Shown one piece after another: positions 35,553-43,995 of a stretch of 64,000 bases of DNA. A program made the position numbers and the translations under genes. The stretch is from Holophagaceae bacterium. GTDB lineage: Bacteria; Acidobacteriota; Holophagae; Holophagales; Holophagaceae. The stretch is taken from the NCBI GenBank assembly GCA_021286765.1, contig JAJTBS010000001.1, forward strand, positions 248,001 to 312,000, read 5' to 3'. Position 1 is the first letter of the stretch, and every line of letters starts with the position of its first letter. The notes beneath the pieces are model-generated. The model saw only the letters and a program-made list of their open reading frames with translations. It was not told the DNA's origin and searched no databases.

Positions 35553-36479
35553 CTAGGGCTCTGGTGCCGAAGCCTGGGCCAGCGCCTCAAGGGCCTGGGC
35601 GCCGATGAGGCCTTCGGAGGTGCCCCGCAGCGAGCAGCAGTGCCGCGCGGCGAGTTGGCCGCGGCGGATGGATTCGGCCAGGGGGCGTCCCTCCAGCACG
35701 TGGCTGGTGAGGAAGCCCACGGCGAGGGAATCACCGGCGCCGTTGGTATCCACCACGGGCAGGTCCGAAGGCCCCGGCGGGAAGAACCGGATGCCCTTCC
35801 GGGTGCCCAGGGCGCACCCTTTGGCGCCCATGCCGGAGATCACGATGCGCCCCGGCCGGTCTTGGAGGAAGCACCGGATCAGGGGGGCAGGATCGGCGTG
35901 GTTGGCGGCCGAGAAGAACAGGATGTCGGACTCGCGGATGAAGTCCCGCCGGTAGGCGTCTTCCGGGTCCACCACATCCTGGAGGTCGCAGGCCACCACC
36001 AGGCCCAGCTCCCGGGCCACGGGCAGAAGATGGCGGGCCCAGTCTGCCAGATGCGCATGCACCAGCCTGGCGCCCGCCATGACCTCGCGGCAGCGGACCG
36101 GATCAGGCTGGAGGCCCGAGGCCGCGCGGGCGTCGTAGAAGTTCTTCCGGCGGCCGTCGGGATACATCACGTTGACGCTGCGGGCCGTTCCGGCGGGATC
36201 CGTGAACACGCCACGGACATCGACGCCATCACGGGCGAAGGCCCCGCGCACCAGGTCGCCGCAGGGGTCGTCGCCGAGGTTTCCGATGAAGGCCACGCGC
36301 CGCCCCAGGGCCGCGTAGCCCCGGCTGGCGTAGACGCCCGCCTGGCCGGGCGTGTCGAGGTTCTCGGTGAAGTTGGCCTCGACGCTCCAGTCCACCTCCC
36401 GGCCCGGCAGGAAGACGTTGGTGTCCACCCCGGCGCAGCCGAGAACCACCACTTCCGGGGAGGCCCTCAGCCCTTCCAT
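35553..36479 (-). CDS. PfkB-family sugar/nucleoside kinase
   Basis: A 308-residue ribokinase-fold enzyme. The C-terminal PfkB signature DTNGAGDSLAVGFL carries the catalytic Asp and the anion hole. An N-terminal sugar-binding motif (NFTENLDTPGQAGVYA, then AFIGNLGDDPCG) is in place. The substrate, for example a ribose- or fructose-type sugar, cannot be told. The start overlaps the ubiX stop by 13 bases. That tight link to a prenyl-FMN synthase is unusual. Confidence 0.88.
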   Translation of the reverse strand: MEGLRASPEVVVLGCAGVDTNVFLPGREVDWSVEANFTENLDTPGQAGVYASRGYAALGRRVAFIGNLGDDPCGDLVRGAFARDGVDVRGVFTDPAGTARSVNVMYPDGRRKNFYDARAASGLQPDPVRCREVMAGARLVHAHLADWARHLLPVARELGLVVACDLQDVVDPEDAYRRDFIRESDILFFSAANHADPAPLIRCFLQDRPGRIVISGMGAKGCALGTRKGIRFFPPGPSDLPVVDTNGAGDSLAVGFLTSHVLEGRPLAESIRRGQLAARHCCSLRGTSEGLIGAQALEALAQASAPEP

Positions 36480-37036
36480 CGCCGGATGTCCGACTCGGAG
36501 AGCCCGAGCTGGTCGAGCACGCGGGTCGCAAAGGTGTCGAACAAGTCGTCCAGAGACTTCGGACCGCTGTAGAAGCCGGGCATGATCGGCATGACCACGC
36601 CGCCCGCGTCGTGGACGCGCAGCATGTTCTCCAGGTGGATGCGGTTCAGGGGCGTTTCCCGCAGGCAGACCACCAGGGGGCGGCGCTCCTTGAGGCAGAC
36701 ATCCGCCGCGCGGCTCACCAGGGATTCGCTCACGCCCGCGGCGATGCGGCCCAGGGCGCCTGCGCTGCAGGGCACGATGGCCATGCCGTCGTGGCGGTAC
36801 GAGCCCGACGAGATGTCGGCGCCCAGGTCGCGCTCGTCGCGCAGGCCCACCTTGGGCATGGCCGCGAGGTCCTTCGGCGTCAGCCCCGCCTCATCGAAGA
36901 GGCAGCGCTTTCCGGTGGGGGAGAGCAGCAGGGCGACGTGCTCCACCGCCGGGTTGGCGGAGAGCCGCCGGAGGACGGCCACGCCGAAAGCCGAGCCGGA
37001 AGCTCCCGTGATGGCGAGGGTGAAGCGCAGTCCCAT
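36467..37036 (-). CDS. ubiX: UbiX-type flavin prenyltransferase
   Basis: A 189-residue enzyme that joins dimethylallyl phosphate to FMN to make prenylated FMN for UbiD decarboxylases. The motifs match: AITGASGSAFGVAVL, PCSAGALGRIAAGVSESLVS, RPLVVCLRETPLNRIHLENM and PIMPGFYSGP. It lies five bases after the M14 peptidase stop. No ubiD is within the window. Confidence 0.93.
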   Translation of the reverse strand: MGLRFTLAITGASGSAFGVAVLRRLSANPAVEHVALLLSPTGKRCLFDEAGLTPKDLAAMPKVGLRDERDLGADISSGSYRHDGMAIVPCSAGALGRIAAGVSESLVSRAADVCLKERRPLVVCLRETPLNRIHLENMLRVHDAGGVVMPIMPGFYSGPKSLDDLFDTFATRVLDQLGLSESDIRRWKG

Positions 37037-37041
37037 GGTGG

Positions 37042-39666
37042 CTACTCCACGGCGGGTCGGTAGGGACCGAAGAAGATGGCGTTGAAGAGCAGGCGCCGGG
37101 TGAACGGCGTCTGGGCCCGGAAGACCGGATCGCCCGCCAGCAGGATGACGGTGCCCAGGCCGGACCGCTCGCGGATGGCCCAGGCGGTCTGCTGCAGCTT
37201 GGCTTCCATGGCCTTGGGCAGGAGGCCGGAGACCTTCAGATCCTCCTTGGCGAAGTAGAGGGGGTTCTCGCCGCCCTGGCTCAGCTCGAGGATGGGATCG
37301 CTGGTGTCCAGCACGGCCGCGCCCTGCTCTGCGTGCAGGCCCCAGGCCAGGGGATGGGAGCCGTCCACGCGGACCTTCAGGAAGGCGCCGGGGATGCTCT
37401 CCTCCAGGGCGCGGTCCTCCCGCTTGTCCCAGGGGCGCACCAGCTCGGCGGGATCGGCCTTCGGCGCCTCCCGTTTGGGATCTTTCTCCTTCAGCCGGGC
37501 CTCCTCGGCGGCCTTGGCCAGCAGGTGGTAGCCCGTGGGGGTCAGCCCCGCCCGGGAGGCGTAGGCGGCGCCACCCTGGAAGGCCAGCAGGGTACCGCCC
37601 TCGGCGATCCAGGCCTTCAGCTTGGCCGTGCCGCCCTCGCCGAGCACCTGCTGCCAGGCCCTGCCCTTGGCGCTGTCCTGACCGTGGCTGTCGTCCACCA
37701 GCACCATATGGGTGAAGCGCGCCAGCGGCGTGGAGCCCAGGCGATCCGCCCGCAGCTGCACGAAGGGCAGGCCCGCCTCGGTGAGGGTGTGGGCCAGGGC
37801 GCCGAAGGCCGTGGCATCCGAGGGCCGGTCCATGAGCACGGCCACACGCGGCGCCTTCAGGAGGAGGGCGCGGTTTGAGCCGAGATCAGGCCCAGAGGTC
37901 ATCTGGGCCGTGTCGGTGGGCAGGACGGGATGGCCATTCCGCTGGCCCAGGGCCTCGAGCCGGCCCTTCAGGCCGGGGGGATTCCCGCTCTTCCGCAGGA
38001 CGATGGTGCCCGCGCCGAGCGTCTGGCCGCGGAACTGGGCGGGTTCGGCCAGGGCGGTGGCCTTGAACCCCTCCAGCAGCAGCGTCGCCAGGGTGCGCTC
38101 CGTGCCTTCATGGCCGGCGGGCAGCAGGTAGCCCCAGGCGGCCTCGGCGAGGCCGGTGGGCGCAGGTTCCAGTCGGGCGGCCGTGGCGACCTTGGGCCGG
38201 ACCTTGGCGCGCCAGGCGGGCACGTGGAAGGTGATGGGCAGGCTCCAGGCGGTGATGTCGTAGCTGGGCTTGGGGCCCATGTGGGCCTCGCCTTCGAGCA
38301 GGGCCTGGGCCAGGGCGCCCCTGGGTTGATCCAGCGGCACCAGGTAGCTGCCCGCGGGCAGGCCGGTGGATCGGGCCAGGCCGATGGGATCGAGGCCGGT
38401 GGTGGCCAGCTCGGCGGTGGTGCGCTGCACCTCGATGCCGTTGCGCGCCAGAAGCGCAGCCAGGTCGCGGGCGCGAGCCGGGTCATCCCCTTCGGCGAAG
38501 AGGAAGGCGCCGGCCCTGTCGCCCAGGGCCACCTGCTCGCGCCGGGCCCGCTGGAAATCAAGAAGGAGGTTCTGGCGCTCGGCCGCGGCGGTGGCCACGG
38601 TGGCGAGGCTGGCCGCGGCGTGGCGCTGGACGCGGCTCTCCAGGGTGAGGACTTCGCCATCCGCACGTCGATAGGCCATGCCGCCCTGTCCGGCCACTTC
38701 GAAGGTCATGCCCACGGCGCCCTGGAAGGTGGGCCAGGAATCCCCGTAGCCCGGGTAGAAGAGGTCGAACACGTCGCGGCTGAAGTAGGCCCAGCCCCGG
38801 GTGTCGAAGGCCTGGGCCACACCCTTGCCGAAGGCCGCCTGCCAGCGCCCCGAGAAGGCCTTGGGCAGGGCCTCATGGATGGGCTGCATGGTGGGGGGGA
38901 AGTAGTAGGTCGTCTCCGGCCACATCTCATGGAAGTCCGCCAGCACCTGGGGATTCCATTGGAGGAAGGCCGTGGTCTTGGCGCGCGTCTCGCCCTGGGT
39001 TTGCCAGACCCAGTCGCGGTTCAGGTCGAAGAGGCGGTGGTTGAAGCGGCCGGTGGGCCACCGGGAGGTGTTCTGGGCGTCCACTGGATCGTTGGCGTTG
39101 AAGGGGGTGGTGGCCTCGGCGACGCCTTGGAGGTGACGGGCCCGTCCATCCGGGTTCTGGGTGAGATCCATGAGGATCACGACCTGGTCCAGCTGCTTCA
39201 GCACCTCGGGGCTGCGGGCCGCGGCGAAGTGGTAGGCCACGGCCAGGGCGGCTTCGGAGCCGGAAACCTCGGAACCATGGACGGAATAGCCTAGCCATAC
39301 GAACACGGGACTGGTCTTGGCGATGCGCCGGGCTTCCTCCTCGGAGCAGGTCCGCGGCTCCGCGAGCCTGGCGTTCAGCGCCTTCCATTCTTCGAGGCGC
39401 TTCAGGTTCGCGGGCGAGGTGATCACGAGGAAGGGCTGCTCGCGCCCTTCCTCGGTGGTGTTCAGGGTGCTCAGCTGGACGCGGTCTGGCGCGGCGGCGG
39501 CGAGGCTCCGCGCGTAGGCGAGGAGGGCCTCCTGGCTCGTGTAGCGCTGGCCCAGGCTGGGCTGGGGCACCTCGGGCCGGTGGTCGGAGGGGGGCAGCAG
39601 GCCAGCCGGCAGGCTGGCGGCGAGGGTGGAGGCGCAGAGCAGGGCGGGGAGGTGCCGGGCGCCCAT
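37042..39666 (-). CDS. M14-family zinc carboxypeptidase with long C-terminal region, secreted
   Basis: An 874-residue protein with an N-terminal signal peptide. The zinc carboxypeptidase domain has the HxxE ligands in GYSVHGSEVSGSE, the third ligand in LADFHEMWPETTY, the substrate Arg region NRDWVW and the catalytic Glu in GMTFEVAGQGG. It would act on peptides, or on peptidoglycan peptides, in the periplasm. The second half (about residues 480-850) contains a GATase/ThuA-like region (FTHMVLVDDSHGQD, WIAEGGTLLAFQGGAA), often added to large M14 proteins. It starts two bases after murC. Confidence 0.9.
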   Translation of the reverse strand: MGARHLPALLCASTLAASLPAGLLPPSDHRPEVPQPSLGQRYTSQEALLAYARSLAAAAPDRVQLSTLNTTEEGREQPFLVITSPANLKRLEEWKALNARLAEPRTCSEEEARRIAKTSPVFVWLGYSVHGSEVSGSEAALAVAYHFAAARSPEVLKQLDQVVILMDLTQNPDGRARHLQGVAEATTPFNANDPVDAQNTSRWPTGRFNHRLFDLNRDWVWQTQGETRAKTTAFLQWNPQVLADFHEMWPETTYYFPPTMQPIHEALPKAFSGRWQAAFGKGVAQAFDTRGWAYFSRDVFDLFYPGYGDSWPTFQGAVGMTFEVAGQGGMAYRRADGEVLTLESRVQRHAAASLATVATAAAERQNLLLDFQRARREQVALGDRAGAFLFAEGDDPARARDLAALLARNGIEVQRTTAELATTGLDPIGLARSTGLPAGSYLVPLDQPRGALAQALLEGEAHMGPKPSYDITAWSLPITFHVPAWRAKVRPKVATAARLEPAPTGLAEAAWGYLLPAGHEGTERTLATLLLEGFKATALAEPAQFRGQTLGAGTIVLRKSGNPPGLKGRLEALGQRNGHPVLPTDTAQMTSGPDLGSNRALLLKAPRVAVLMDRPSDATAFGALAHTLTEAGLPFVQLRADRLGSTPLARFTHMVLVDDSHGQDSAKGRAWQQVLGEGGTAKLKAWIAEGGTLLAFQGGAAYASRAGLTPTGYHLLAKAAEEARLKEKDPKREAPKADPAELVRPWDKREDRALEESIPGAFLKVRVDGSHPLAWGLHAEQGAAVLDTSDPILELSQGGENPLYFAKEDLKVSGLLPKAMEAKLQQTAWAIRERSGLGTVILLAGDPVFRAQTPFTRRLLFNAIFFGPYRPAVE

Positions 39667-39668
39667 GC

Positions 39669-41036
39669 TCAGTCCAGCTCGAGGAAGGCCGGGCCGGCGT
39701 TGGTGATGGAACCGGCGCCGAAGGTGATTACCAGATCCCCGTTCTGGGTGTGGCGCTTTAGGGCTTCCGGCAGGTCCTCCACCCGGCCCACCAGGTGGAC
39801 CTCCTTTTGGCCGTGGGAGTGCAGGGCCTCGACCACGGTGGCGCCGTCCACGCCCTGGAGGGGTTGTTCCCCGGCGGGGTAGATGTCCGTGACGAAGACG
39901 GAATCGGCCTCGAAGAAGGCGGTGCCGAACTCGTCCAGGAGGGCCTTCGTGCGGCTGTAGCGGTGGGGCTGGAAGGCGGCCACCAGGCGGCGCTCGGGGA
40001 AGCCGGCGCGGGCCGCGGCCAGGGTGGCCGCGATCTCCGTGGGATGGTGCCCGTAGTCGTCCACCACGAGCACGCCTCCCCGCTCGCCCTTCAGGTGGAA
40101 GCGGCGGTCGGCACCCGTGAAGCTGGAGAGGCTGGCCCGGATGACATCGGGCTCGACATCGAGCTCCAGGGCGATGCCGATGGCCGCCAGGGCGTTCAGC
40201 ACCATGTGGTGCCCGGGGACGCCCAGGCTGAAGGCGCCCAGGTCTGCGCCCTGGGCCGTCACCTTGAAGTGGGTGCGGAAGCCCTCCTGCCGTATCTCCC
40301 GGGCCCGGATGTCCACCTGCGGGTGGGTGCCGTAGGTGCAGACGCGCCGCTTGAGGCGCGGCCGCACGGCGGCGGCGTTGGCATCGTCCAGGCAGAGGAA
40401 GACGGAGCCGTAGAAGGGCACCTTGTTGGCGAAGGCCACGAAGGCCTCCTGGATCTCGTCCAGGTCCTTGTAGTGGTCCAGGTGCTCACGGTCGATGTTG
40501 GTGATGACCGCCAGGGTGGGATTCAGCATGAGGAAGCTGCCATCGCTCTCATCGGCCTCGGCCACCAGGAAGGGGCCCTTGCCGAGCTTGGCGTTGCTGC
40601 CGATGGTGCCGAGCTTGCCGCCGATGACGATGGTGGGGTCGATGCCGCCCTGGTTGAGCACCTGGGCCACCATGCTGGTGGTGGTGGTCTTGCCGTGGGA
40701 ACCTGCCACGGCGATGCCGTATTTCATGCGCATGAGTTCGGCCAGCATCTCGCCCCGGGGGATCACCGGCACCTTGGCGGCGTGGGCCGCCACGACCTCC
40801 GGATTGTCGCCCTTCACCGCGCTGCTGATGACCACGACCTGGGCCCCCTCAATGGCCCGCCTCTCATGGCCCAGGTGCACAGTGATGCCGAGGCTGCGCA
40901 GGCGCTGCGTGGCCGCGCTTTCTTTGAGGTCAGAGCCGGAGACCTGGTAGCCCAGGTTGACGAGCACCTCGGCGATGCCCGACATCCCGATGCCGCCGAT
41001 GCCCACGAAATGGATGTGCTGGATCTTGCCGAACAC
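39669..41036 (-). CDS. murC: UDP-N-acetylmuramate--L-alanine ligase
   Basis: A 455-residue cytoplasmic ligase that adds the first L-alanine of the peptidoglycan stem. Motifs: VGIGGIGMSGIAEVL at the N-terminus, ATP loop AGSHGKTTTTS, EADESDGSF, ITNIDREHLDHY and DDYGHHPTEI. GTG 41036 is preferred because the UDP-binding motif begins a few residues later and a possible -10 (TATGCT) lies between it and the alternative ATG at 41102. It heads a five-gene minus-strand group. Other mur genes are not adjacent. Confidence 0.93.
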   Translation of the reverse strand: MFGKIQHIHFVGIGGIGMSGIAEVLVNLGYQVSGSDLKESAATQRLRSLGITVHLGHERRAIEGAQVVVISSAVKGDNPEVVAAHAAKVPVIPRGEMLAELMRMKYGIAVAGSHGKTTTTSMVAQVLNQGGIDPTIVIGGKLGTIGSNAKLGKGPFLVAEADESDGSFLMLNPTLAVITNIDREHLDHYKDLDEIQEAFVAFANKVPFYGSVFLCLDDANAAAVRPRLKRRVCTYGTHPQVDIRAREIRQEGFRTHFKVTAQGADLGAFSLGVPGHHMVLNALAAIGIALELDVEPDVIRASLSSFTGADRRFHLKGERGGVLVVDDYGHHPTEIAATLAAARAGFPERRLVAAFQPHRYSRTKALLDEFGTAFFEADSVFVTDIYPAGEQPLQGVDGATVVEALHSHGQKEVHLVGRVEDLPEALKRHTQNGDLVITFGAGSITNAGPAFLELD

Positions 41037-41148
41037 CTGGGAGCCCCCATGTTTGAATGGGCCAGCATACCGCCATGCCGGCTGCTCTGAGATGGATGGC
41101 ATGGGTCTGGCATGATGGAGGTTCCATTCCGTTCCAAGGAGGTGTGCG

Positions 41149-41991
41149 ATGCGAACCAGGTTTCCGCAACACCGTTGCATGGCGGCAGTTGCCGCGCTGG
41201 CCCTGGCCTCGGCCCTCTGTGGCGCTTCGCCACAGGAAGGCAAGGTGCCACGCCCACAGCCCATGTCTCCGCGGGACAAGGGCAGCAACGTCACCCTGCC
41301 GGCTCCCACGCCCCAGACCAGCCGGGAGCCTGAGGCCCGGCTTCCCAAGCCCGGCATCATCCACCGGACCACAGATCCCGTCCGGCCACGGGTGAACAAG
41401 GTCAGCTACTATCCCGGCACCCGCACCCTCATCCCGCCCCCGTGGGCCCGGTGCACTTCGATGCCCACCCTGGGCTACTGGCGCGGCCGCGACCTCATGG
41501 CCGAGATCCAGTGGATGTCCCGGAGCGGCTTCATTCCGGTCAGCCCCATCGGGGACAGCGTCGACCTCCTCACCGACTACGTGCAGACACCGGCCGGCTG
41601 GCGCGCCTACGGCATCTCGGTTCCCGCTGGTGGCACCGTCCAGGTGGAGGTCCAGCACCCCAAGACGGCCTGGTTCCGCCTCCTGCTCGTGGACAAGTGG
41701 GGCACCCCCGGGCCCGGGATGTTGCAGGCCGCCATCGCCCATCAGCCCGTGATGGTCACCTACAAGAACCCGAAGGATGAGGCCACGGCCATCTACATCA
41801 TCGTGGACGACCCCGCCTGGTGGTCCGATGCGAAGGATCCCTACACCCTGGCCATCCGCCGGGACTGGGACCCCGCCAAGACGGACCTCAGCCAGGTGAA
41901 GATGGTTGCCGGGCTCTGGGGTGCCAGCCCCAGCGTCAGCGCCGAGTTCCGCGGACCGAGCCTGACCGGGCCGGCGGTCTATCCGCGTTGA
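41149..41991 (+). CDS. Secreted protein, function unknown
   Basis: A 280-residue protein with a signal peptide (MAAVAALALASALCGAS). A Pro/Arg-rich linker (residues 30-85) is followed by a strand-rich domain: IPPPWARCTSMPTLGYWRG, VSVPAGGTVQVEVQHPK-like strands and a final WDPAKTDLSQVK. No known family or catalytic motif is recognised. A likely envelope protein, divergent from murC and expressed alone. Confidence 0.65.
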   Translation: MRTRFPQHRCMAAVAALALASALCGASPQEGKVPRPQPMSPRDKGSNVTLPAPTPQTSREPEARLPKPGIIHRTTDPVRPRVNKVSYYPGTRTLIPPPWARCTSMPTLGYWRGRDLMAEIQWMSRSGFIPVSPIGDSVDLLTDYVQTPAGWRAYGISVPAGGTVQVEVQHPKTAWFRLLLVDKWGTPGPGMLQAAIAHQPVMVTYKNPKDEATAIYIIVDDPAWWSDAKDPYTLAIRRDWDPAKTDLSQVKMVAGLWGASPSVSAEFRGPSLTGPAVYPR

Positions 41992-42039
41992 TGCTGTCCG
42001 GGGGGCCCACGCTGCGCGCATACCCCCGGGACCCCGCGT

Positions 42040-42064
42040 GAAGACCCGGCTGAGCCGGGTCTTC
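42040..42064. terminator. Bidirectional hairpin between convergent genes
   Basis: An 11-bp stem (GAAGACCCGGC with its complement) around a TGA loop, between the secreted protein (+) and lipid kinase (-) genes. No run of T follows on the plus side, so it may act as a weak terminator or RNA-stabilising hairpin. Confidence 0.55.
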
Positions 42065-42093
42065 GCTTGCTCGTTCACCTTCTTCCGTGGGGC

Positions 42094-43041
42094 TCATGTC
42101 CAGGGACACGCCCCGGTCACCTGCATGCGGAAGGCGCGCGGCTCCACGGTGAGTTCGGCGCGATCCCGCTCGGGGACGGGCTCGCCATCCAGATGCCAGG
42201 GCAGGGGGCGTTCTAGGCGGAGGATGGCCTGGCGGAAGCGTCCCTCATGGCGGAGCGCGGTGCGTCCACCCTCGCGGAAGAGGACATGGGCCTCGGTCAG
42301 TAGGTCGAACCAGGAGGGGCGCGCCAGGGTCGCCCACTGCAGGGCTCCGTCCGTGGGATCGGCTCCCGGGGCGATCCACAGGCCTGAACCGTACTGGGGG
42401 AGGTTGGCCAGGCAGAGGCTCCAGGCGGCTTCCGGCAGCTCAGGCTGCGGCCCTTGGAAGGCGGCCCGGATGCGCGCCAGGCGCCCCTGCTCACCAGGCA
42501 TGGACTCAGTCTGGGCCTCCCAGGCGAGCCGGGATTCCGGCCAGCTGCGCCACAGCTGCCAGCAGGCCCGGGCGTAGGTGGCGAAACCCCGGCCGGGCAT
42601 CGCATCGAAGCGGTGGGCCACGGCCGCCTCGAAGCCCGTGCCGCAGAGGTTCAGGAAGGGCTCGCCATCCAGGCGCGGCAGGTCCATGCGCAGCTCCCGG
42701 CCCTCCAGCAGGCGCCGCAGCGCTCCCGCGGGCTCCAGGGGCGTGCGAAGGCCGCGCACCAGGCCATTGCCACTGCCGCCGGGAATCGCCGCCAGGGGCA
42801 CCGGACTGCCGCGCTGGATCAGGGCCTTGGCCGCGTGATGAACGGTGCCGTCTCCCCCCCAGACGAAGAGGGGACCTTCCGCGCGGCGGGCCTGGGCGAT
42901 GGCAGGCTCGAAGTCCCAGGGCGGACCGAAGGGCAGGGGTTCCACCCGTTTTCGCAGCTCCTCCGGCAGTGGGCTCAGGAGGGCGTCGGGATCCTTGGAG
43001 GAGGTGCCGGAAGCCGGGTTGAAGAGAATGGGCAGCTTCAT
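42094..43041 (-). CDS. Diacylglycerol/sphingosine-kinase-type lipid kinase
   Basis: A 315-residue DAGK-catalytic-domain protein. GGDGTVHHAAKAL is the nucleotide-binding loop and AIPGGSGNGLVRGLRTP matches the PxGxGN motif, with Ser where most have Thr. It likely phosphorylates a lipid such as diacylglycerol. The ATG overlaps the pseudouridine synthase stop (ATGA). It is soluble, with no membrane segment. Confidence 0.88.
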   Translation of the reverse strand: MKLPILFNPASGTSSKDPDALLSPLPEELRKRVEPLPFGPPWDFEPAIAQARRAEGPLFVWGGDGTVHHAAKALIQRGSPVPLAAIPGGSGNGLVRGLRTPLEPAGALRRLLEGRELRMDLPRLDGEPFLNLCGTGFEAAVAHRFDAMPGRGFATYARACWQLWRSWPESRLAWEAQTESMPGEQGRLARIRAAFQGPQPELPEAAWSLCLANLPQYGSGLWIAPGADPTDGALQWATLARPSWFDLLTEAHVLFREGGRTALRHEGRFRQAILRLERPLPWHLDGEPVPERDRAELTVEPRAFRMQVTGACPWT

Positions 43042-43907
43042 GCGCGGAACCGCTCTGGCGGCGCCTCCAGCCGTAAATCCTCTCCCGTGACCGGATGCTT
43101 GAGCCCCAGGCGCCAGGCGTGGAGCCACAGTCGGTCCGAGGTGGCGCCACCGTAGAGGGTGTCGCCCACGATGGCATGGCCCAGGTGGACGAGGTGGACG
43201 CGGATCTGGTGGGTGCGGCCCGTGTGGATGCGCGCCACGATCCAGTGGCCGGGCACGAGGCCGGCCGTTTCCCCGGCGGTGGCGGGACGGAAGTCCGTGC
43301 GGGCGGAGCGGGGCTCGATGAGATCCCCCTGGGTGCCGAAGCGGCCGGGATCGGCGCCCCGGATGCGGCCGATGGGGGCGTCCACGGTGCAGGCCTCCAG
43401 GGGCGCGGAGATGCGGGCCAGGTAGAGCTTCTCCAGGTCGCGGCCCGCGAAGGCCTCGGCCAGGCCCTTGTTGGCCTTCGGATCCTTGCCCAGCACCAGC
43501 AGGCCCGACGTGCCCTGGTCCAGGCGGTGGTGGAGGTACAAGGTCAGGTCCGGGTGCTGGGTCTTCAGCAGGGCCAGAAGATCGTGACGGTCCGTGGCCC
43601 AGGTACCCTGGGTGGCGATGCCCGCGGGCTTGTCCACGGCGAGGATCCACGCATCCTCGAACACCACGGGAATGGCCGTGGTGGGCACCGGCGGCAGGTC
43701 GGGATCGAAGGCCACGCGCACCTCGATACCGGGCTTCACCACCTTGCCGGCCACCTTCACGCGCTTGCGGTCCACCTGGACGCCCCCCAGCTTCAGGGCC
43801 TCGCGGGCCGAGCGCCGGGACAGCTCCGTGCGCTTGGCGATGAGCTGATCCAGGCGCAGCTCCGCGTCCTCGGGGTCCACGGTGAAGGTCCATTTGCGCA
43901 GCGTCAT
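43038..43907 (-). CDS. RluA-family 23S rRNA/tRNA pseudouridine synthase
   Basis: A 289-residue enzyme that isomerises uridine in RNA. Residues 15-75 form an S4 RNA-binding domain (LDQLIAKRTELSRRSAREAL). The catalytic motif HHRLDQGTSGLLVLGK contains the active Asp. The RluA hallmark GRTHQIRVHLVHLGHAI is near residue 225. It could be RluD- or RluC-like; the exact target uridines are not inferable. Confidence 0.93.
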   Translation of the reverse strand: MTLRKWTFTVDPEDAELRLDQLIAKRTELSRRSAREALKLGGVQVDRKRVKVAGKVVKPGIEVRVAFDPDLPPVPTTAIPVVFEDAWILAVDKPAGIATQGTWATDRHDLLALLKTQHPDLTLYLHHRLDQGTSGLLVLGKDPKANKGLAEAFAGRDLEKLYLARISAPLEACTVDAPIGRIRGADPGRFGTQGDLIEPRSARTDFRPATAGETAGLVPGHWIVARIHTGRTHQIRVHLVHLGHAIVGDTLYGGATSDRLWLHAWRLGLKHPVTGEDLRLEAPPERFRA

Positions 43908-43934
43908 GGACTCAGGGTACCCGCAAGGGCCGCT

Positions 43935-43953
43935 TGCCTCGAAAAGCGAGGCA
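43935..43953. other. Short hairpin in the rluA/C45 divergent gap
   Basis: TGCCTCG and CGAGGCA are separated by AAAAG. The 7-bp stem lies in the 88-base gap between two divergent genes. It may be part of a 5' leader or an operator. No T tract follows. Confidence 0.35.
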
Positions 43954-43995
43954 CATTGGCCGCGACCTTTGGCATGCTGGAGGGTGGAGGCTCCC

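Noticed and set aside
41037-41102. Longer MurC start at ATG 41102
   Set aside because: It would add 22 residues upstream of the family's usual N-terminus and places a -10-like TATGCT inside the gene; kept only as an alternative.
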